Shown here: one piece after another, positions 12,270 through 23,985 of the stretch
Numbering within the stretch: the stretch's first letter is position 1
How the letters are laid out: each line of letters begins with the position of its first letter
Assembly (NCBI GenBank): GCA_933228675.1
Contig: OW121740.1
Location: 160,679,306 to 160,743,305, forward strand
Direction: 5' to 3'
Length of the DNA: 64,000 nucleotides
From: Stomorhina lunata
Taxonomy: Eukaryota; Arthropoda; Insecta; Diptera; Rhiniidae
Notes under the pieces: generated by a model
Database searches by the model: none
The model's input: only the letters and a program-made list of their open reading frames with translations
What the model was told of the DNA's origin: nothing
Position numbers and translations under genes: made by a program

Positions 12270-13067
12270 TTTATACCCTTCACCACCATAGGTGGAAAGG
12301 GTATTATAAGTTTGTACTGATTTATATAACGCATAGAAATATTTGTCTTAGACCCACCTTTTAGCATGCCAATAGGCTTAGAATCACTTTTTGAGTCGAT
12401 TTAGCGATGTTAATACGTCCGTCCGTCTGGCTGGAACCCATGTAAACCTTGTAATCAAACTACAGGTAGCAATTATAAAGATAATTTGATGAAATTTGGC
12501 ACAGATCATTTTTTGATAACGGAACCATTGCTATTGAAATTCGTCAAAATCGGTATATTATTTATGGTACCTCCAATAGGTCCCACTTCCCGGAGTTGAT
12601 ATATTTCCCACAAATATCAGTATTTTTTTCGTGAAATTTAAGAAAAATACTCCTTATGTAAACTCAAATCACTGTACCAAATTTCGTTGAAATCGGTCCA
12701 CATTTGACCATAGCTCCCATACAAACTTTTCTTTAAAAACGCACTAAATGAGACAAAAATCACTAAAACGCTCGTAAATCTAAATATAATGAGAATTTTA
12801 AGTTTATTTTTTGCATATATATTTTTCTTAACAACTGTAATCCATTTGCCAAATTTCGATATAATCAGTCCACATATGACCCTAGCTCTCATATAAGTCC
12901 AAATGACGGAAACAGCATAAATATATAAGTTTTGAGAAAATGTTTGTATGATGGCAAAATTTGGCAAATATTTGTCTTTATACAGAAAAAAGTACACCTT
13001 TGACCTTAGTGGTAAAGGATATCATATGGTCGGGCTTGAACAACTATAGCACTTTCTTACTTGTTTT
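12270..13067 (-). mobile_element. Dispersed fly element, apparently full-length short copy, minus strand
   Basis: On the minus strand it starts at about 13067 with AAAACAAGTAAGAAAGTGCT and ends at about 12270 with TACCCTT-type sequence that forms a small dyad (CCCTTCACCACCATAGGTGG). GACGGACGG lies near 12415, next to an ATCGCTAAATCGACTC-like motif. The part at 12270-12765 aligns in inverted orientation with 28930-29428. The same start and end motifs bound the longer element at 33070-35629. The 119-codon frame at 12638-12997 lies within this repeat and is not a host gene. I do not know the accepted family name. Confidence 0.72.
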
Positions 13068-14182
13068 ACATCAAAAGAGTACGAACGTACGTTCAGAACC
13101 CCGGGAAGTGCCTATATGTATATTTGTACATTGGGGTGACAATTTTTTGTATGAAGGAAAATGATTTTTCGAATTTTATAACTTTTTCTACGGAATATTG
13201 TGAAACTAGGTCTAAGAGTTAAGATCTAAAAATTTGAGCCAAATCGGACAACGTTCTATGGGCGCGCATCGGGTCCAAAGTTTAAGAGCCCATTTGTATG
13301 GGGAAAAATGGGTTATTTTTTTTGTTTTTGCTAAATTTAGACCAAAAATAAATAATTTTACAAGAAAAAATAATAGAATATTAAAGAGAACTAACACAGC
13401 TTCATTTCAAATATCTGGAACCGTTTCGCCGTACCTTTGATTACAAATTGAAGAATTTCGCGAAAATGAAAATTTTTGGGCCAAATTGTAGTAGACGCTC
13501 AGTAAATTTTACTTGTATTAAATTTTAACAAAAAAAAAAAATAGTTATTATTAGTTTAGTTTAGGAAAAACCTATGCTGAAAGTTTTTTTTAATATTGGA
13601 CGAGATTAACCCTTTCTTCACCGGGGTCAAATGTCAAAATTTTGATTTTCTTATAATAGCGAGATTACGAAATATCAAGTATAATCAACGAATATTAATA
13701 ACAAAGCATGAAAATAATTGTATTTGCCAAGATTTATAAATCTTAATTTTTTTTAATAGAAAAATACGCATACTTTATTTTGATCCCAACTATTCAGGTT
13801 ATTATAAACGATTTAACATAGTTTGAAGACTCAAAGTTTAAGTACTAATTTAACGCTACTGTAAAGAATACATCTATTTATCACAGAATCACCTATCTTT
13901 TGATCAAAAAAGAACTATTTTCAGATAATTTTTAGTACGAAAATAAGTACAGACAAAATATGTTAAGATCCTTTTTTCCAAAAGTACTTCGCAATAAAAA
14001 AATCGTCCTTTATTTCAGGTATCTTTCCTAGTACTTCCATTACATAAGAACATTTTTAGTCACACACTACTACATATTTATTTGCACTCAAAAATACCAA
14101 TACTAATTTCGAAAATTGCAAAAACGTTTATAAATCTGAAGATATTTGAATCAAGATATTAGCACAGATTAGTTTTGTGTGA
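13068..14182. other. Non-coding spacer with older repeat-like sequence
   Basis: 13120-13450 contains phrases such as AGCCAAATCGGACAACG and CCCATTTGTATGGGGAAAAA, which are typical of decayed dispersed repeats in flies. Two overlapping short frames, 13212-13397 (-) and 13234-13440 (+), look accidental. The rest is plain AT-rich DNA. Confidence 0.4.
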
Positions 14183-14190
14183 ATATAAAT

Positions 14191-15066
14191 CAGGGTAAGA
14201 AAATATTCACGAGTGTGAAGCTCATTTGTCTAAATTCAGCACTTTCTCAAGAGTTGTGAGTAATGTTTTTTTGTTTTGTTACACACAATTATGACTAAAG
14301 ATTAACTTATACAAATCTCGCGCGTGAAGAGTGAATAAAATTTAAAAATCATTTCCTCATGCGCACGACTAAACTAAACTTCAACATAAGCAGGCGCATG
14401 AGCATCCACATTTGTCATTCATTCATTTTTAATTTAGTTAATTATCATTATTAGTTAATTACAATTAAGTCTTTTACATTTTCAGCAGGACAAATCTACG
14501 GTTACGAGGCCTAGAGATTTGTACTGTGAAAAAATTGCAAAAAAATAAATAATGTAATATTTTTTATTTATCAATGCGGTTTTTAATAAATAAAAAACAG
14601 ATTGAATCATTTTTTTCAAAATATCAAAAACAAAATATCAAAATATTAAAAATACCTATGTATATGTATTTCTATGCACTTTTGTTTAAAGGCCTTGCGA
14701 TATTTCCCACTGTGTTTCTTAAACGGTTTATTTTTTGCAATAACTTGATTTTGTTCTTGTATTTTTTGTTTTTGTCTTTTCTTTAACAAAGCAGAAATTT
14801 AGTAAATATTTCTTCTAATATGCCACTCATGGGCAAGTCGTGTGCTAGTCGTGTAAAATATTTTTTGTGAGTGGCACACAAAATGTGGTTTTCATTTTTT
14901 AGTTGATCATGACTTGTGTAGAAAAAGTTTACTCTTGTCAACACGAGTAAGAGATGAATGTATAAGAAAAATTTGTTAATACCCATGACTGTGTGCGAGA
15001 ATTTTATAAAAAGGAATTTTTGCACATGAGTAAATGTGTGAAATGAGTGTTCAAATCCTTACCCTG
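14191..15066. mobile_element. hAT-like non-autonomous transposon with 8-bp duplication ATATAAAT
   Basis: The element starts CAGGGTAAGAAAATATTCAC and ends ...AAATCCTTACCCTG. The terminal 9 bp (CAGGGTAAG) are perfect inverted repeats, and subterminal CTCATTT/AAATGAG motifs lie close to each end. The octamer ATATAAAT flanks both sides exactly (14183-14190 and 15067-15074). CAGGG termini with an 8-bp target duplication are typical of the hAT superfamily. An inner inverted repeat TGCCACTCA/TGAGTGGCA lies at 14821-14829 and 14868-14876. There is no transposase frame, and the 876-bp length implies a non-autonomous copy. Confidence 0.85.
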
Positions 15067-15074
15067 ATATAAAT

Positions 15075-16221
15075 TGATTTATTCCAGATCTCATATCAGG
15101 TCCGCTCGTGCAAATGAGCTAGATATTTATACTTAGTAAGATGAGAGATACATGCTATGTCTCCAGGAATGATCCAAATTTGACCACAGTGCTGTCTAGT
15201 CGGGATTGACATACTATTTAATACAAATCTAGCGGATAAATTAATTTATAATGACTATTGCAAAAACTGTTTCAAAATGCAAAATTTCCTAAATTTTTCA
15301 AATAATTTTCAAAATTTTTAAATTATACAAAATTAAATTAAAAAATATATTTTTTTTTTAACGATTGTGAATTATAATTTTATTCTTGTGAAATTAGTTT
15401 TATAATTTCTTGAAAATGGATACAAATGTTTTAATTCTTATATTTTTCATTGACTTCTGTTTAATATTCTTAATGAAATATTATATATTTTTAATTTTGT
15501 TTGATTTTCTGTTTGTGTAAATTTCATTATATTTAAATAGCTATTTTTTAAAAGTTATAGTTTTGCAATAAGCTTTTGATAATTTGTTTAATTATTAATT
15601 TATGAATAAGGGTGTTCGTTTATATTATTTAATATTTAAAAATCTAAAATTTTTCTTTATCTTAATATTAATATTTTTATTACAAATATTTTGAAACATT
15701 TTTTTAAAATTGAATTTTTGCTTATATATGTTTAGTTTTGCATAAAAACTAAAAAAATGCAACAAAACAATATATACATATAATAGTAGTGAAAAGAGAC
15801 AATGCCTTTACGACATAAATTTTTTAAACGAATTCTTGGCAGGGAAAATTTTTAATCTTGTGATTTTAAATTTACTTCCAAATTCAAAAGTCAGGCTCCA
15901 ACAATTTAGTTCTTTTCATTTTTTTCTATCCTTATAATATGCTACAATAAATGTTGATGTTTTGCAATCTTATTGAAAAATTTGAACTGGCAATCGCTTT
16001 ATGGATTGTGTAAATTATACTCATCCTAAAAGTATGCTTAACATTTAAAGTATATTTTGTATTAACAATCTACTCATTAAATGTATATTAAGAGAAAAAA
16101 AAAGTAGTTTTTTTACTCTTCAAAATATAGAGTTTTCTTGTGTATGTAATAATCCAATTCTATTTTTAGAATAACTCTCTATTAGCACACATTAGAACAC
16201 TAAAACACCAAACACTCATCA
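15075..16221. other. Intergenic stretch upstream of the tRNA gene
   Basis: Very AT-rich DNA with T and A runs at 15300-15360 and 15700. There are no tandem arrays and no plausible gene. It forms the 5' flank of the tRNA gene. Confidence 0.5.
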
Positions 16222-16344
16222 GTCAGGATGGCCGAGCGGTCTAAGGCGCCAGACTCAAGAGTAAATCTTGCTCGCTTCAAGGCGAGTTGTGTTCGAGCGT
16301 TCTGGTCCTCTCTGAGGGCGTGGGTTCGAATCCCACTTCTGACA
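16222..16344 (+). tRNA. tRNA-Leu (anticodon CAA) with a 40-nt intron
   Basis: Class II (long variable arm) nuclear tRNA gene. The 5' end GTCAGGA pairs with TTCTGAC at the 3' end with one G-U wobble, and A16344 is the discriminator. The internal A box TGGCCGAGCGG is at 16229-16239 and the B box GGTTCGAATCC at 16323-16333. The anticodon stem CCAGA pairs with TCTGG (16301-16305), and the anticodon CAA is at 16256-16258. The canonical intron lies one base 3' of the anticodon, at 16260-16299, and contains a TTG able to pair with the anticodon as in other intron-bearing tRNA-Leu(CAA) precursors. The variable arm TCCTCTCTGAGGGCG folds. The gene looks intact, and it is the only clear host gene in the window. 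Confidence 0.95.
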
Positions 16345-16350
16345 AAATAA

Positions 16351-16357
16351 TTTTTTT
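16351..16357 (+). terminator. Pol III terminator of tRNA-Leu
   Basis: A run of seven T residues begins seven bases after the discriminator base of the tRNA. This is the usual oligo-T signal that ends Pol III transcription. Confidence 0.85.
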
Positions 16358-17214
16358 GTTTTTAAATTTAAAATTTTTTAACATTTACAAATTCTCTTGT
16401 TCAATACTTAATATCGAAACCCAATTTCGACAGGATGATTTTTTGCTTTCTTAATATTTAATTTTTTTTAACATTTACAAATCTATTTTTCAATATTTGA
16501 TATCATAAATTTTTTCATGTAAACAAGTTGTAAAACATATTTCCCAGGTTTTTACCCTATTTCTTAAATAATTGAATTTGGGCTTGACCGCAAACACCAG
16601 TAACAATATTAACTCCTACCATTATCGTGTAATAAAATACGTGCTAAAAACTTTGTAACCAGATGAAAATAAAAAAACTACAAACAAAAATTGCTTCCTT
16701 TTGCCATTTCCTTTGGAAATTGTGCTGCAGGATATTTACGTATTATATGTATATACATACGTAGGAATTTGTATATGTATTTATGTACTTGTGGTTAAAA
16801 TAAACCAGGTTAGTAGATTTCTTGGGTTTTTTTTTTTATATTTTTCGAGTTTTATTATTTATTTATTGTTGTTTTGTGTTTGATATTTTATACCAAATCA
16901 ATCAATCAATCATTCAATCAATAATGGTATTTTCTTTTAAATAAAATATGAAAGCCAAACGGAAATTATTCATTTTCATAAAGACACGAATAAAACTTTT
17001 GTACATAAATTATGGGTGTAAATTAAATTATTGTATTATTGGAGTTTTGCTTCTAAATATATAAAATTTTTTTTATTAGGACTTTAATGCTGTTTTACTG
17101 ACGGAAAAAAAAAATAAAAGGTAATAAGGCCAAAACACCTAGAATTTTCTTAAAAAAAATACAATATTAAAAGTTTATCGAAAATCAAAGTAAATAAGGG
17201 AAAATCATCTTAAA
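16358..17214. other. Spacer between tRNA and 28-bp array
   Basis: AT-rich DNA with an AATC microsatellite-like patch near 16893-16920. A 60-codon frame at 16701-16883 is hydrophobic and low-complexity with no recognised domain. No supported gene. Confidence 0.5.
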
Positions 17215-17710
17215 TCTTTAATTTTGAAAAAATTTTGTCTTAACTAAAATTTTGATCAAATATTGTCTTTGACAAAATTTTGATCAAAACTTGTCTATTG
17301 TAAAATTTTTTATCTAAATTTGTCTTTAGTAAAATTTTCAACAAAATTTACCAATAGAAAAATTTTGATCAAAATTTACATTTAGTAAAATTTTGAACAA
17401 AATATTTCTTTAGTAAAATTTTTATCAAAATTTTTCTTTAATAAAATTTTGATCAAAATTTTCTTTAGTAAAATTTTGATCAAAATTTTTCTTTAGTAAA
17501 ATTTTGATCAAAATTTTTCTTTAGTAAAATTTTGATCAAAATTTTTCTTTAGTAAAATTTTGATCAAAATTTTTCTTTAGTAAAATTTTGATCAAGATTT
17601 TTCTTTAGTAAAATTTTAACCAAAATTTGTCTTTAGCAAAATTTTGGTCAAAATTTTTCTTTAGCAAAATTTTGGTCAAAATTTTTCTTTAGTAAAATTT
17701 TGATCAAAAT

Positions 17711-17988
17711 TTTTTTTGAATAAAATTTGTCTTAGTAAAGTTTTGATCAAAACTTGTCTTTTACTTAGAAATATAGTCTCACATTGAGACTTACTCTTAA
17801 AGTGCAATAATTACATTTCGTTTTTATTTCGATACTTTTTCTCATTTGTTGTTTTATATAATGAAACATATAAAGTTGTAAAGGATAAGCTGATATCCTT
17901 TAATTTAAAATTTTATATTGACATGTAATTGTCCTTTTTTCATTGAAATGTCAGTAAAAAAATGCCTTTACATTTTAATTCAATATAA
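17711..17988 (+). repeat. 278-bp block inside 28-bp array, copy 1
   Basis: Starts TTTTTTTGAATAAAATTTGT and ends ...TTTTAATTCAATAT. It contains hairpin-forming AGTCTC-ACATT-GAGACT and an 8-bp stem AAAGGATA-AGCTGA-TATCCTTT. It reads identical to copies 2 and 3 apart from its junctions. Confidence 0.93.
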
Positions 17989-18720
17989 AAATTTTTCTTT
18001 AGTAAAATTTTGATCAAAATTTTTCTTTAGTAAAATTTTGATCAAAATTTTTCTTTAGTAAAATTTTGATCAAAATTTTTCTTTAGTAAAATTTTGATCA
18101 AGATTTTTCTTTAGTAAAATTTTAACCAAAATTTGTCTTTAGCAAAATTTTGGTCAAAATTTTTCTTTAGCAAAATTTTGGTCAAAATTTTTCTTTAGTA
18201 AAATTTTGATCAAAATTTTTCTTTAGTAAAATTTTGATCAAAATTTTTCTTTAGTAAAATTTTGATCAAAATTTTTCTTTAGTAAAATTTTGTTAAAAAT
18301 TTTTCTTTAGTAAAATTTTGATCAAAATTTTTCTTTAGTAAAATTTTGATCAAAATTTTTCTTTAGTAAAATTTTGATCAAAATTTTTCTTTAGTAAAAT
18401 TTTGATCAAAATTTTTCTTTAGTAAAATTTTGATCAAAATTTTTCTTTAGTAAAATTTTGATCAAAATTTTTCTTTAGTAAAATTTTGATCAAAATTTTT
18501 CTTTAGTAAAATTTTGATCAAAATTTTTCTTTAGTAAATATTTGATCAAAATTTTTCTTTAGTAAAATTTTGATCAAAATTTTTCTTTAGTAAAATTTTG
18601 ATCAAAATTTTTCTTTAGTAAAATTTTGATCAAAATTTTTCTTTAGTAAAATTTTGATCAAAATTTTTCTTTAGTAAAATTTTGATCAAAATTTTTCTTT
18701 AGTAAAATTTTGATCAAAAT

Positions 18721-18998
18721 TTTTTTTGAATAAAATTTGTCTTAGTAAAGTTTTGATCAAAACTTGTCTTTTACTTAGAAATATAGTCTCACATTGAGAC
18801 TTACTCTTAAAGTGCAATAATTACATTTCGTTTTTATTTCGATACTTTTTCTCATTTGTTGTTTTATATAATGAAACATATAAAGTTGTAAAGGATAAGC
18901 TGATATCCTTTAATTTAAAATTTTATATTGACATGTAATTGTCCTTTTTTCATTGAAATGTCAGTAAAAAAATGCCTTTACATTTTAATTCAATATAA
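18721..18998 (+). repeat. 278-bp block inside 28-bp array, copy 2
   Basis: Same sequence as 17711-17988 by direct reading, 1010 bp further on. It is preceded by about 19 homogeneous 28-bp units counted from the variant run at about 18090-18185. Confidence 0.93.
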
Positions 18999-20178
18999 AA
19001 ATTTTTCTTAAGTAAAATTTTGATCAAAATTTTTCTTTAGTAAAATTTTGATCAAAATTTTTCTTTAGTAAAATTTTGATCAAAATTTTTCTTTAGTAAA
19101 ATTTTGATCAAAATTTTTCTTTAGTATAATTTTGATCAAGATTTTTCTTTAGTAAAATTTTAACCAAAATTTGTCTTTAGCAAAATTTTGGTCAAAATTT
19201 TTCTTTAGCAAAATTTTGGTCAAAATTTTTCTTTAGTAAAATTTTGATCAAAATTTTTCTTTAGTAAAATTTTGATCAAAAGTTTTCTTTAGTATAGTTT
19301 TGATCAAAATTTTTCTTTAGTAAAATTTTGATCAAAATTTTTCTTTAGTAAAATTTTGATCAAAATTTTTCTTTAGTAAAATTTTGATCAAAATTTTTCT
19401 TTAGTAAAATTTTGATCAAAATTTTTCTTTAGTAAAATTTTGATCAAAATTTTTCTTTAGTAAAATTTTGATCAAAATTTTTCTTTAGTAAAATTTTGAT
19501 CAAAATTTTTCTTTAATAAAATTTTGATCAAAATTTTTCTTTAGTAAAATTTTGATCAAAATTTTTCTTTAGTAAAATTTTGATCAAAATTTTTCTTTAG
19601 TAAAATTTTGATCAAAATTTTTCTTTAGTAAAATTTTGATCAAAATTTTTCTTTAGTAAAATTTTGATCAAAATTTTTCTTTAGTAAAATTTTAATCAAA
19701 ATTTTTCTTTAGTAAAATTTTGATCAAAATTTTTCTTTAGTAAAATTTTGATCAAAATTTTTCTTTAGTAAAATTTTGATCAAAATTTTTCTTTAGTAAA
19801 ATTTTGATCAAAATTTTTCTTTAGTAAAATTTTGATCAAAATTTTTCTTTAGTAAAATTTTGATCAAAATTTTTCTTTAGTAAATATTTGATCAAAATTT
19901 TTCTTTAGTAAAATTTTGATCAAAATTTTTCTTTAGTAAAATTTTGATCAAAATTTTTCTTTAGTAAAATTTTGATCAAAATTTTTCTTTAGTAAAATTT
20001 TGATCAAAATTTTTCTTTAGTAAAATTTTGATCAAAATTTTTCTTTAGTAAAATTTTGATCAAAATTTTTCTTTAGTAAAATTTTGATCAAAATTTTTCT
20101 TTAGTAAAATTTTGATCAAAATTTTTCTTTAGTAAAATTTTGATCAAAATTTTTCTTTAGTAAAATTTTGATCAAAAT

Positions 20179-20454
20179 TTTTTTTGAATAAAATTTGTCT
20201 TAGTAAAGTTTTGATCAAAACTTGTCTTTTACTTAGAAATATAGTCTCACATTGAGACTTACTCTTAAAGTGCAATAATTACATTTCGTTTTTATTTCGA
20301 TACTTTTTCTCATTTGTTGTTTTATATAATGAAACATATAAAGTTGTAAAGGATAAGCTGATATCCTTTAATTTAAAATTTTATATTGACATGTAATTGT
20401 CCTTTTTTCATTGAAATGTCAGTAAAAAAATGCCTTTACATTTTAATTCAATAT
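20179..20454 (+). repeat. 278-bp block inside 28-bp array, copy 3 (array end)
   Basis: Same sequence again, 1458 bp after copy 2. About 34 homogeneous 28-bp units separate it from its variant run at about 19130-19220. The array stops at the end of this copy, where unique sequence begins. Confidence 0.93.
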
Positions 20455-21564
20455 TATAATATCACCAGTAGCAAGAAAGATATCTATCCAGTGGAATCAA
20501 TGTAATTGTACCCGTATATGTACGAATACATACTTACATGTAAGTATATTTCGAATTGTATCAAATTGTATAATATTAAACAAATAGGAAGAAAAAAAGC
20601 TACAATAAACATATTACATACTTGCCATATGATGAGCTGGCAGTGGTAGCGGTCGGTCCGTTGGTTTGAAATCTGATTTTGATGTAAAAGCCAAAAGAGC
20701 CAAATGCACAAGGCAAATATACTTTTTATCTGGCTGCTGATTTTGAAAATCCTCAGAAATATTCATATACACAGATATTGTGTATGTTAACCAGCGATTC
20801 CAAATTAAAGTCCAGACCCCAAAACAATAGACATGGTAAGTCAGTTTATTACTTGTTTATCTTTGAAGGAAGATGATAGGGATATATATGAGGTTCTACC
20901 TATGGCAATGAATTGATGAAATAGGCTACCCCATCACTAGTATTAAAGACTACGTTCCTTTTTTAAACTACCGGGATCACATCCTAAAATACTCTTTCAC
21001 TATATACATTTCGTTAGCAACAAAATATTCATGATAAACATTCGTGGACATGCCAACATGTCCAAAGGAATACATGGAATATGGGGTAAGTTTGTTTATT
21101 TTGTTTTTTTTTTTCACTTGTTTTCCTTCATGACAAGATAAAATTCAGCAGAAACACAAAAAAATGTTTAACATGTGGAGGAAGTGTTTTTAATGGACAG
21201 TGCTAAATTTTATATGTACATGGAAATACACCCAATTCCTTTTTTGTTTGGTTAAGGAGGACGGACACGCTGGTGAGCTGTTCATTTTTGTTAATGTCAT
21301 TTGGTTTGTAATGCGTTCACATTTGCTGTTGCTGCAAAAAAAAAAAAAAAAACGGTTCCTTTAAAAAATGTGTGTCACTTAAATTTGAAGAAATAAGAAC
21401 TTTTCTTTTGAAGGACAGAAATTATATAAGTAACAGACTTTAGTGTGAGAAAAATAATTTTGTCTTAGCACAAGACTTTACCCTCAATATAAGACTTAAG
21501 TCTTAGCAAAAGGTTACAGTATTAGCAAATGACTAAAGTCAAAAAACTTTATAGTCAGAGTATA
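20455..21564. other. Unique AT-rich spacer
   Basis: Non-repetitive DNA between two 28-bp arrays, with an A run near 21335-21353. A 75-codon minus-strand frame at 20484-20711 shows no recognisable domain. 21470-21540 holds AAGACTT/GTCTTAGCA-like phrases that look like decayed repeat sequence. Confidence 0.5.
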
Positions 21565-23985
21565 TTTGTCTATAGTAAAATTTTGATCAAAATGTATCAT
21601 AAGTAAAATTTTTTTCAAAATTTGCCTTTACTAAAATGATCAAAATTTTTCACTAGTAAAATTTTGATCAAAAATTGTCATTAGTAAATTTTTTATAAAA
21701 ATATTTCAAAAGCAAAATTTTAATTAAAATTTTTGACCAAAATTTTTTATTAGTAAAATTTTGATAAAAATGTTTCATTAGCTACATTTTGATTAACATT
21801 TTTCTATGGTAAAATTTTGATCAAAGTTTTTTAAGCTAAATCTTAATCAAAATTTTTGACTGAAATTTTCTATTTGTAAAATTTAAATAAAAATTTTTCA
21901 TTAGTAAATTTTTGGTCAAAATTTTGAGTAGCAAAATTTTGATAAAAAGTTTTTATTAGTAAAATTTTGATCAAAATTTTTCTTTAGTAAAGTTTTTATC
22001 AAAATTTGTCATTAGTAAAATTTTGATCAAAATTTTTTATTAGTAGAATTTTGATAAAAATTTTTGATGAGTAAAATTTTAATAAAAATTTTTCGTTAGT
22101 AAAATTTTGATCAAAATCTTTCATTAGTAAAATTTTGATCAAAAATTTTTGTTAGTAAAATTGTGATTAAAATTTTCCATAAGTAAAATATTGATCAAAA
22201 TTTTTCATTAGCAAAATTTTGATCAAAATTTTTTCATCAGAAAAGCTTTGATCAAAAGTTTTCGTTAGCACAATTTTGATCAAAATTCTTCGTTATTTAA
22301 ATTCTGATCAAAATTTTTCGTTAGGAAAATTTTGCTCAAAATTTTTTGTCAATAAAATTTTGATCAAAAATTACGTTAGTAGTTTTTTGATTAAAATCTT
22401 TCGTTAGTAAAGTTTTGATCAAAATTTTTCATTATATTTTTCGTTAGTAAAGTTTTGATCAAAATTTTTCGTTATTCAAATTGTGATCAAAATTTTTTGT
22501 TATTCAAATTTTTAATCAAAATTTTGCATTAATAAAATTTTGGTCAAAATTAACAAAATTTTGATCAAAATTGTCGTTAGTAGTTTCTTGATCAAAATTT
22601 GTCGTTAGTAAAATTTTGATCAAAATTTTTCGTTATTCAAATTTTTGATCAAAAGTTTTCGTTATTTAAATTTTTGATAAAAATTTTACATTAGTAAAAT
22701 TATGATCAAAATTATTCGTTAGTAAAATTTTGATCAAAAGTTTTCATTAGTAAAATTTTGATAAAGATTTTTTATTAGTAAAATTTTGATTAAAATGTTT
22801 CATTAATATAATTTTGGTCAAAATTTTCGTTAGTAGTTTTTTGATCGAAACTTTTCGTTAGAAAAATTTTGAGCAAAAATTTTCTTTAGTAAAATTTTGA
22901 TCAAAATTTTTCATTAATAAAGTTTTGGTCAAAATTTTCGTTAGTAGTTTTTTGATCAAAATTTTTCGTTAGTAAAATGATGATCTAAATTTTCAATAGT
23001 AAAATTTTGATCAAAGTTTTTCATTAGTAAAATTTTGATCAAAATTTTCTTAGTAGAATTTTGATCAAAAATTTTATTTAGTAAAATTTTAATAAAATTT
23101 TTCATTAGTAAAATTTTAACCAAAATTTTTCATTAGCGAAATTTTGATAAAAATTTTTCATTAGTAAAATTTTGAAAAAAATTTTCGTTGATAAACTTTT
23201 GATCAAAATTTTTCATTAGTAAGATTTTGATCAAATTTTTTCATTAGTAAAATTTTGATCAAATTTTTTCATTAGTAAAATTTTGATCAAAATTTTTTAT
23301 TAGTAAAATTTTGATTAAAAATCTTTCATTAGTAAAGTTTTGATCAAAATTTTTCGTTATTAAAATTTTGATCAAAAGTTTTCGTTAGTAAAATTTTGAT
23401 CAAAAGTTTTCGTTAGTAAAATTTTGATCAAAAGTTTTCGTTAGTAAAATTTTGATCAAAATTTTTGTTAGTAAAATTTTGATCAAAATTTTTATTAGTA
23501 AAATTTTGATCAAAATTTTTATTAGTAATATTTTGATCAAAATTTTTATTAGTAAAATTTTGATCAAAATTTTTATTAGTAAAATTTTGATCAACATTGT
23601 TTTTAGTAAAATTTTGACCAAAAGTTTTTGTTAGAAAAATTTGGCCAAAGTTTTTCATTAGATTTTGATCATAATTTTTGTTAGTAATTTGATCAAAATA
23701 TTGAATTTTTGATCAAAATTTTTCATTAGTGTAATTTTTTTGATCAGAATTTTTCTTTAGTAAAAATTTGATCAAAATTGTTCATTATTATATTTTGATC
23801 AAAATTTTTCATTAAAAAAAATGTTGATCAAACTTTTTTATTAATAAAATATTGTTTAAATATTGTCTTTAGTAAAATGTTGGTCAAAATTTGTCAATAG
23901 TAAAATTTTGATTTAAAATTATCTTGAGTATAACTTTGATCAAAAATTTTTTTTGTATAGTTTGGATTAAAATTTGTCCATATCT
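21565..23985 (+). repeat. 28-bp minisatellite, diverged array
   Basis: Same family and orientation as 17.2-20.2 kb, but with heavily diverged units. The linker octamer is mostly TCATTAGT or TCGTTAGT rather than TCTTTAGT. A more homogeneous patch lies at about 23380-23620. Open frames here on both strands (for example 23400-23658) are repeat by-products. The array decays from 23650 on. Confidence 0.93.

Larger units (their letters stand above)
17215..20178 (+). repeat. 28-bp minisatellite, forward orientation, with higher-order structure
   Basis: The unit is 28 bp: the perfect 20-bp palindrome AAAATTTTGATCAAAATTTT followed by TCTTTAGT. Units are diverged at the left edge (17215-17450) and nearly identical further in, as expected when unequal exchange homogenises the centre of an array. 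The array is divided by copies of a 278-bp non-repetitive block. An ordered run of variant units (GATCAAGATT, TTAACCAAAATTTG, then two TTGGTCAAAA units) recurs at about 17590, 18090 and 19130. Confidence 0.97.

Noticed and set aside
12638..12997. 119-codon minus-strand frame
   Set aside because: It lies wholly within a dispersed element whose other copy (28.9-29.4 kb) does not keep the frame open in a gene-like way.
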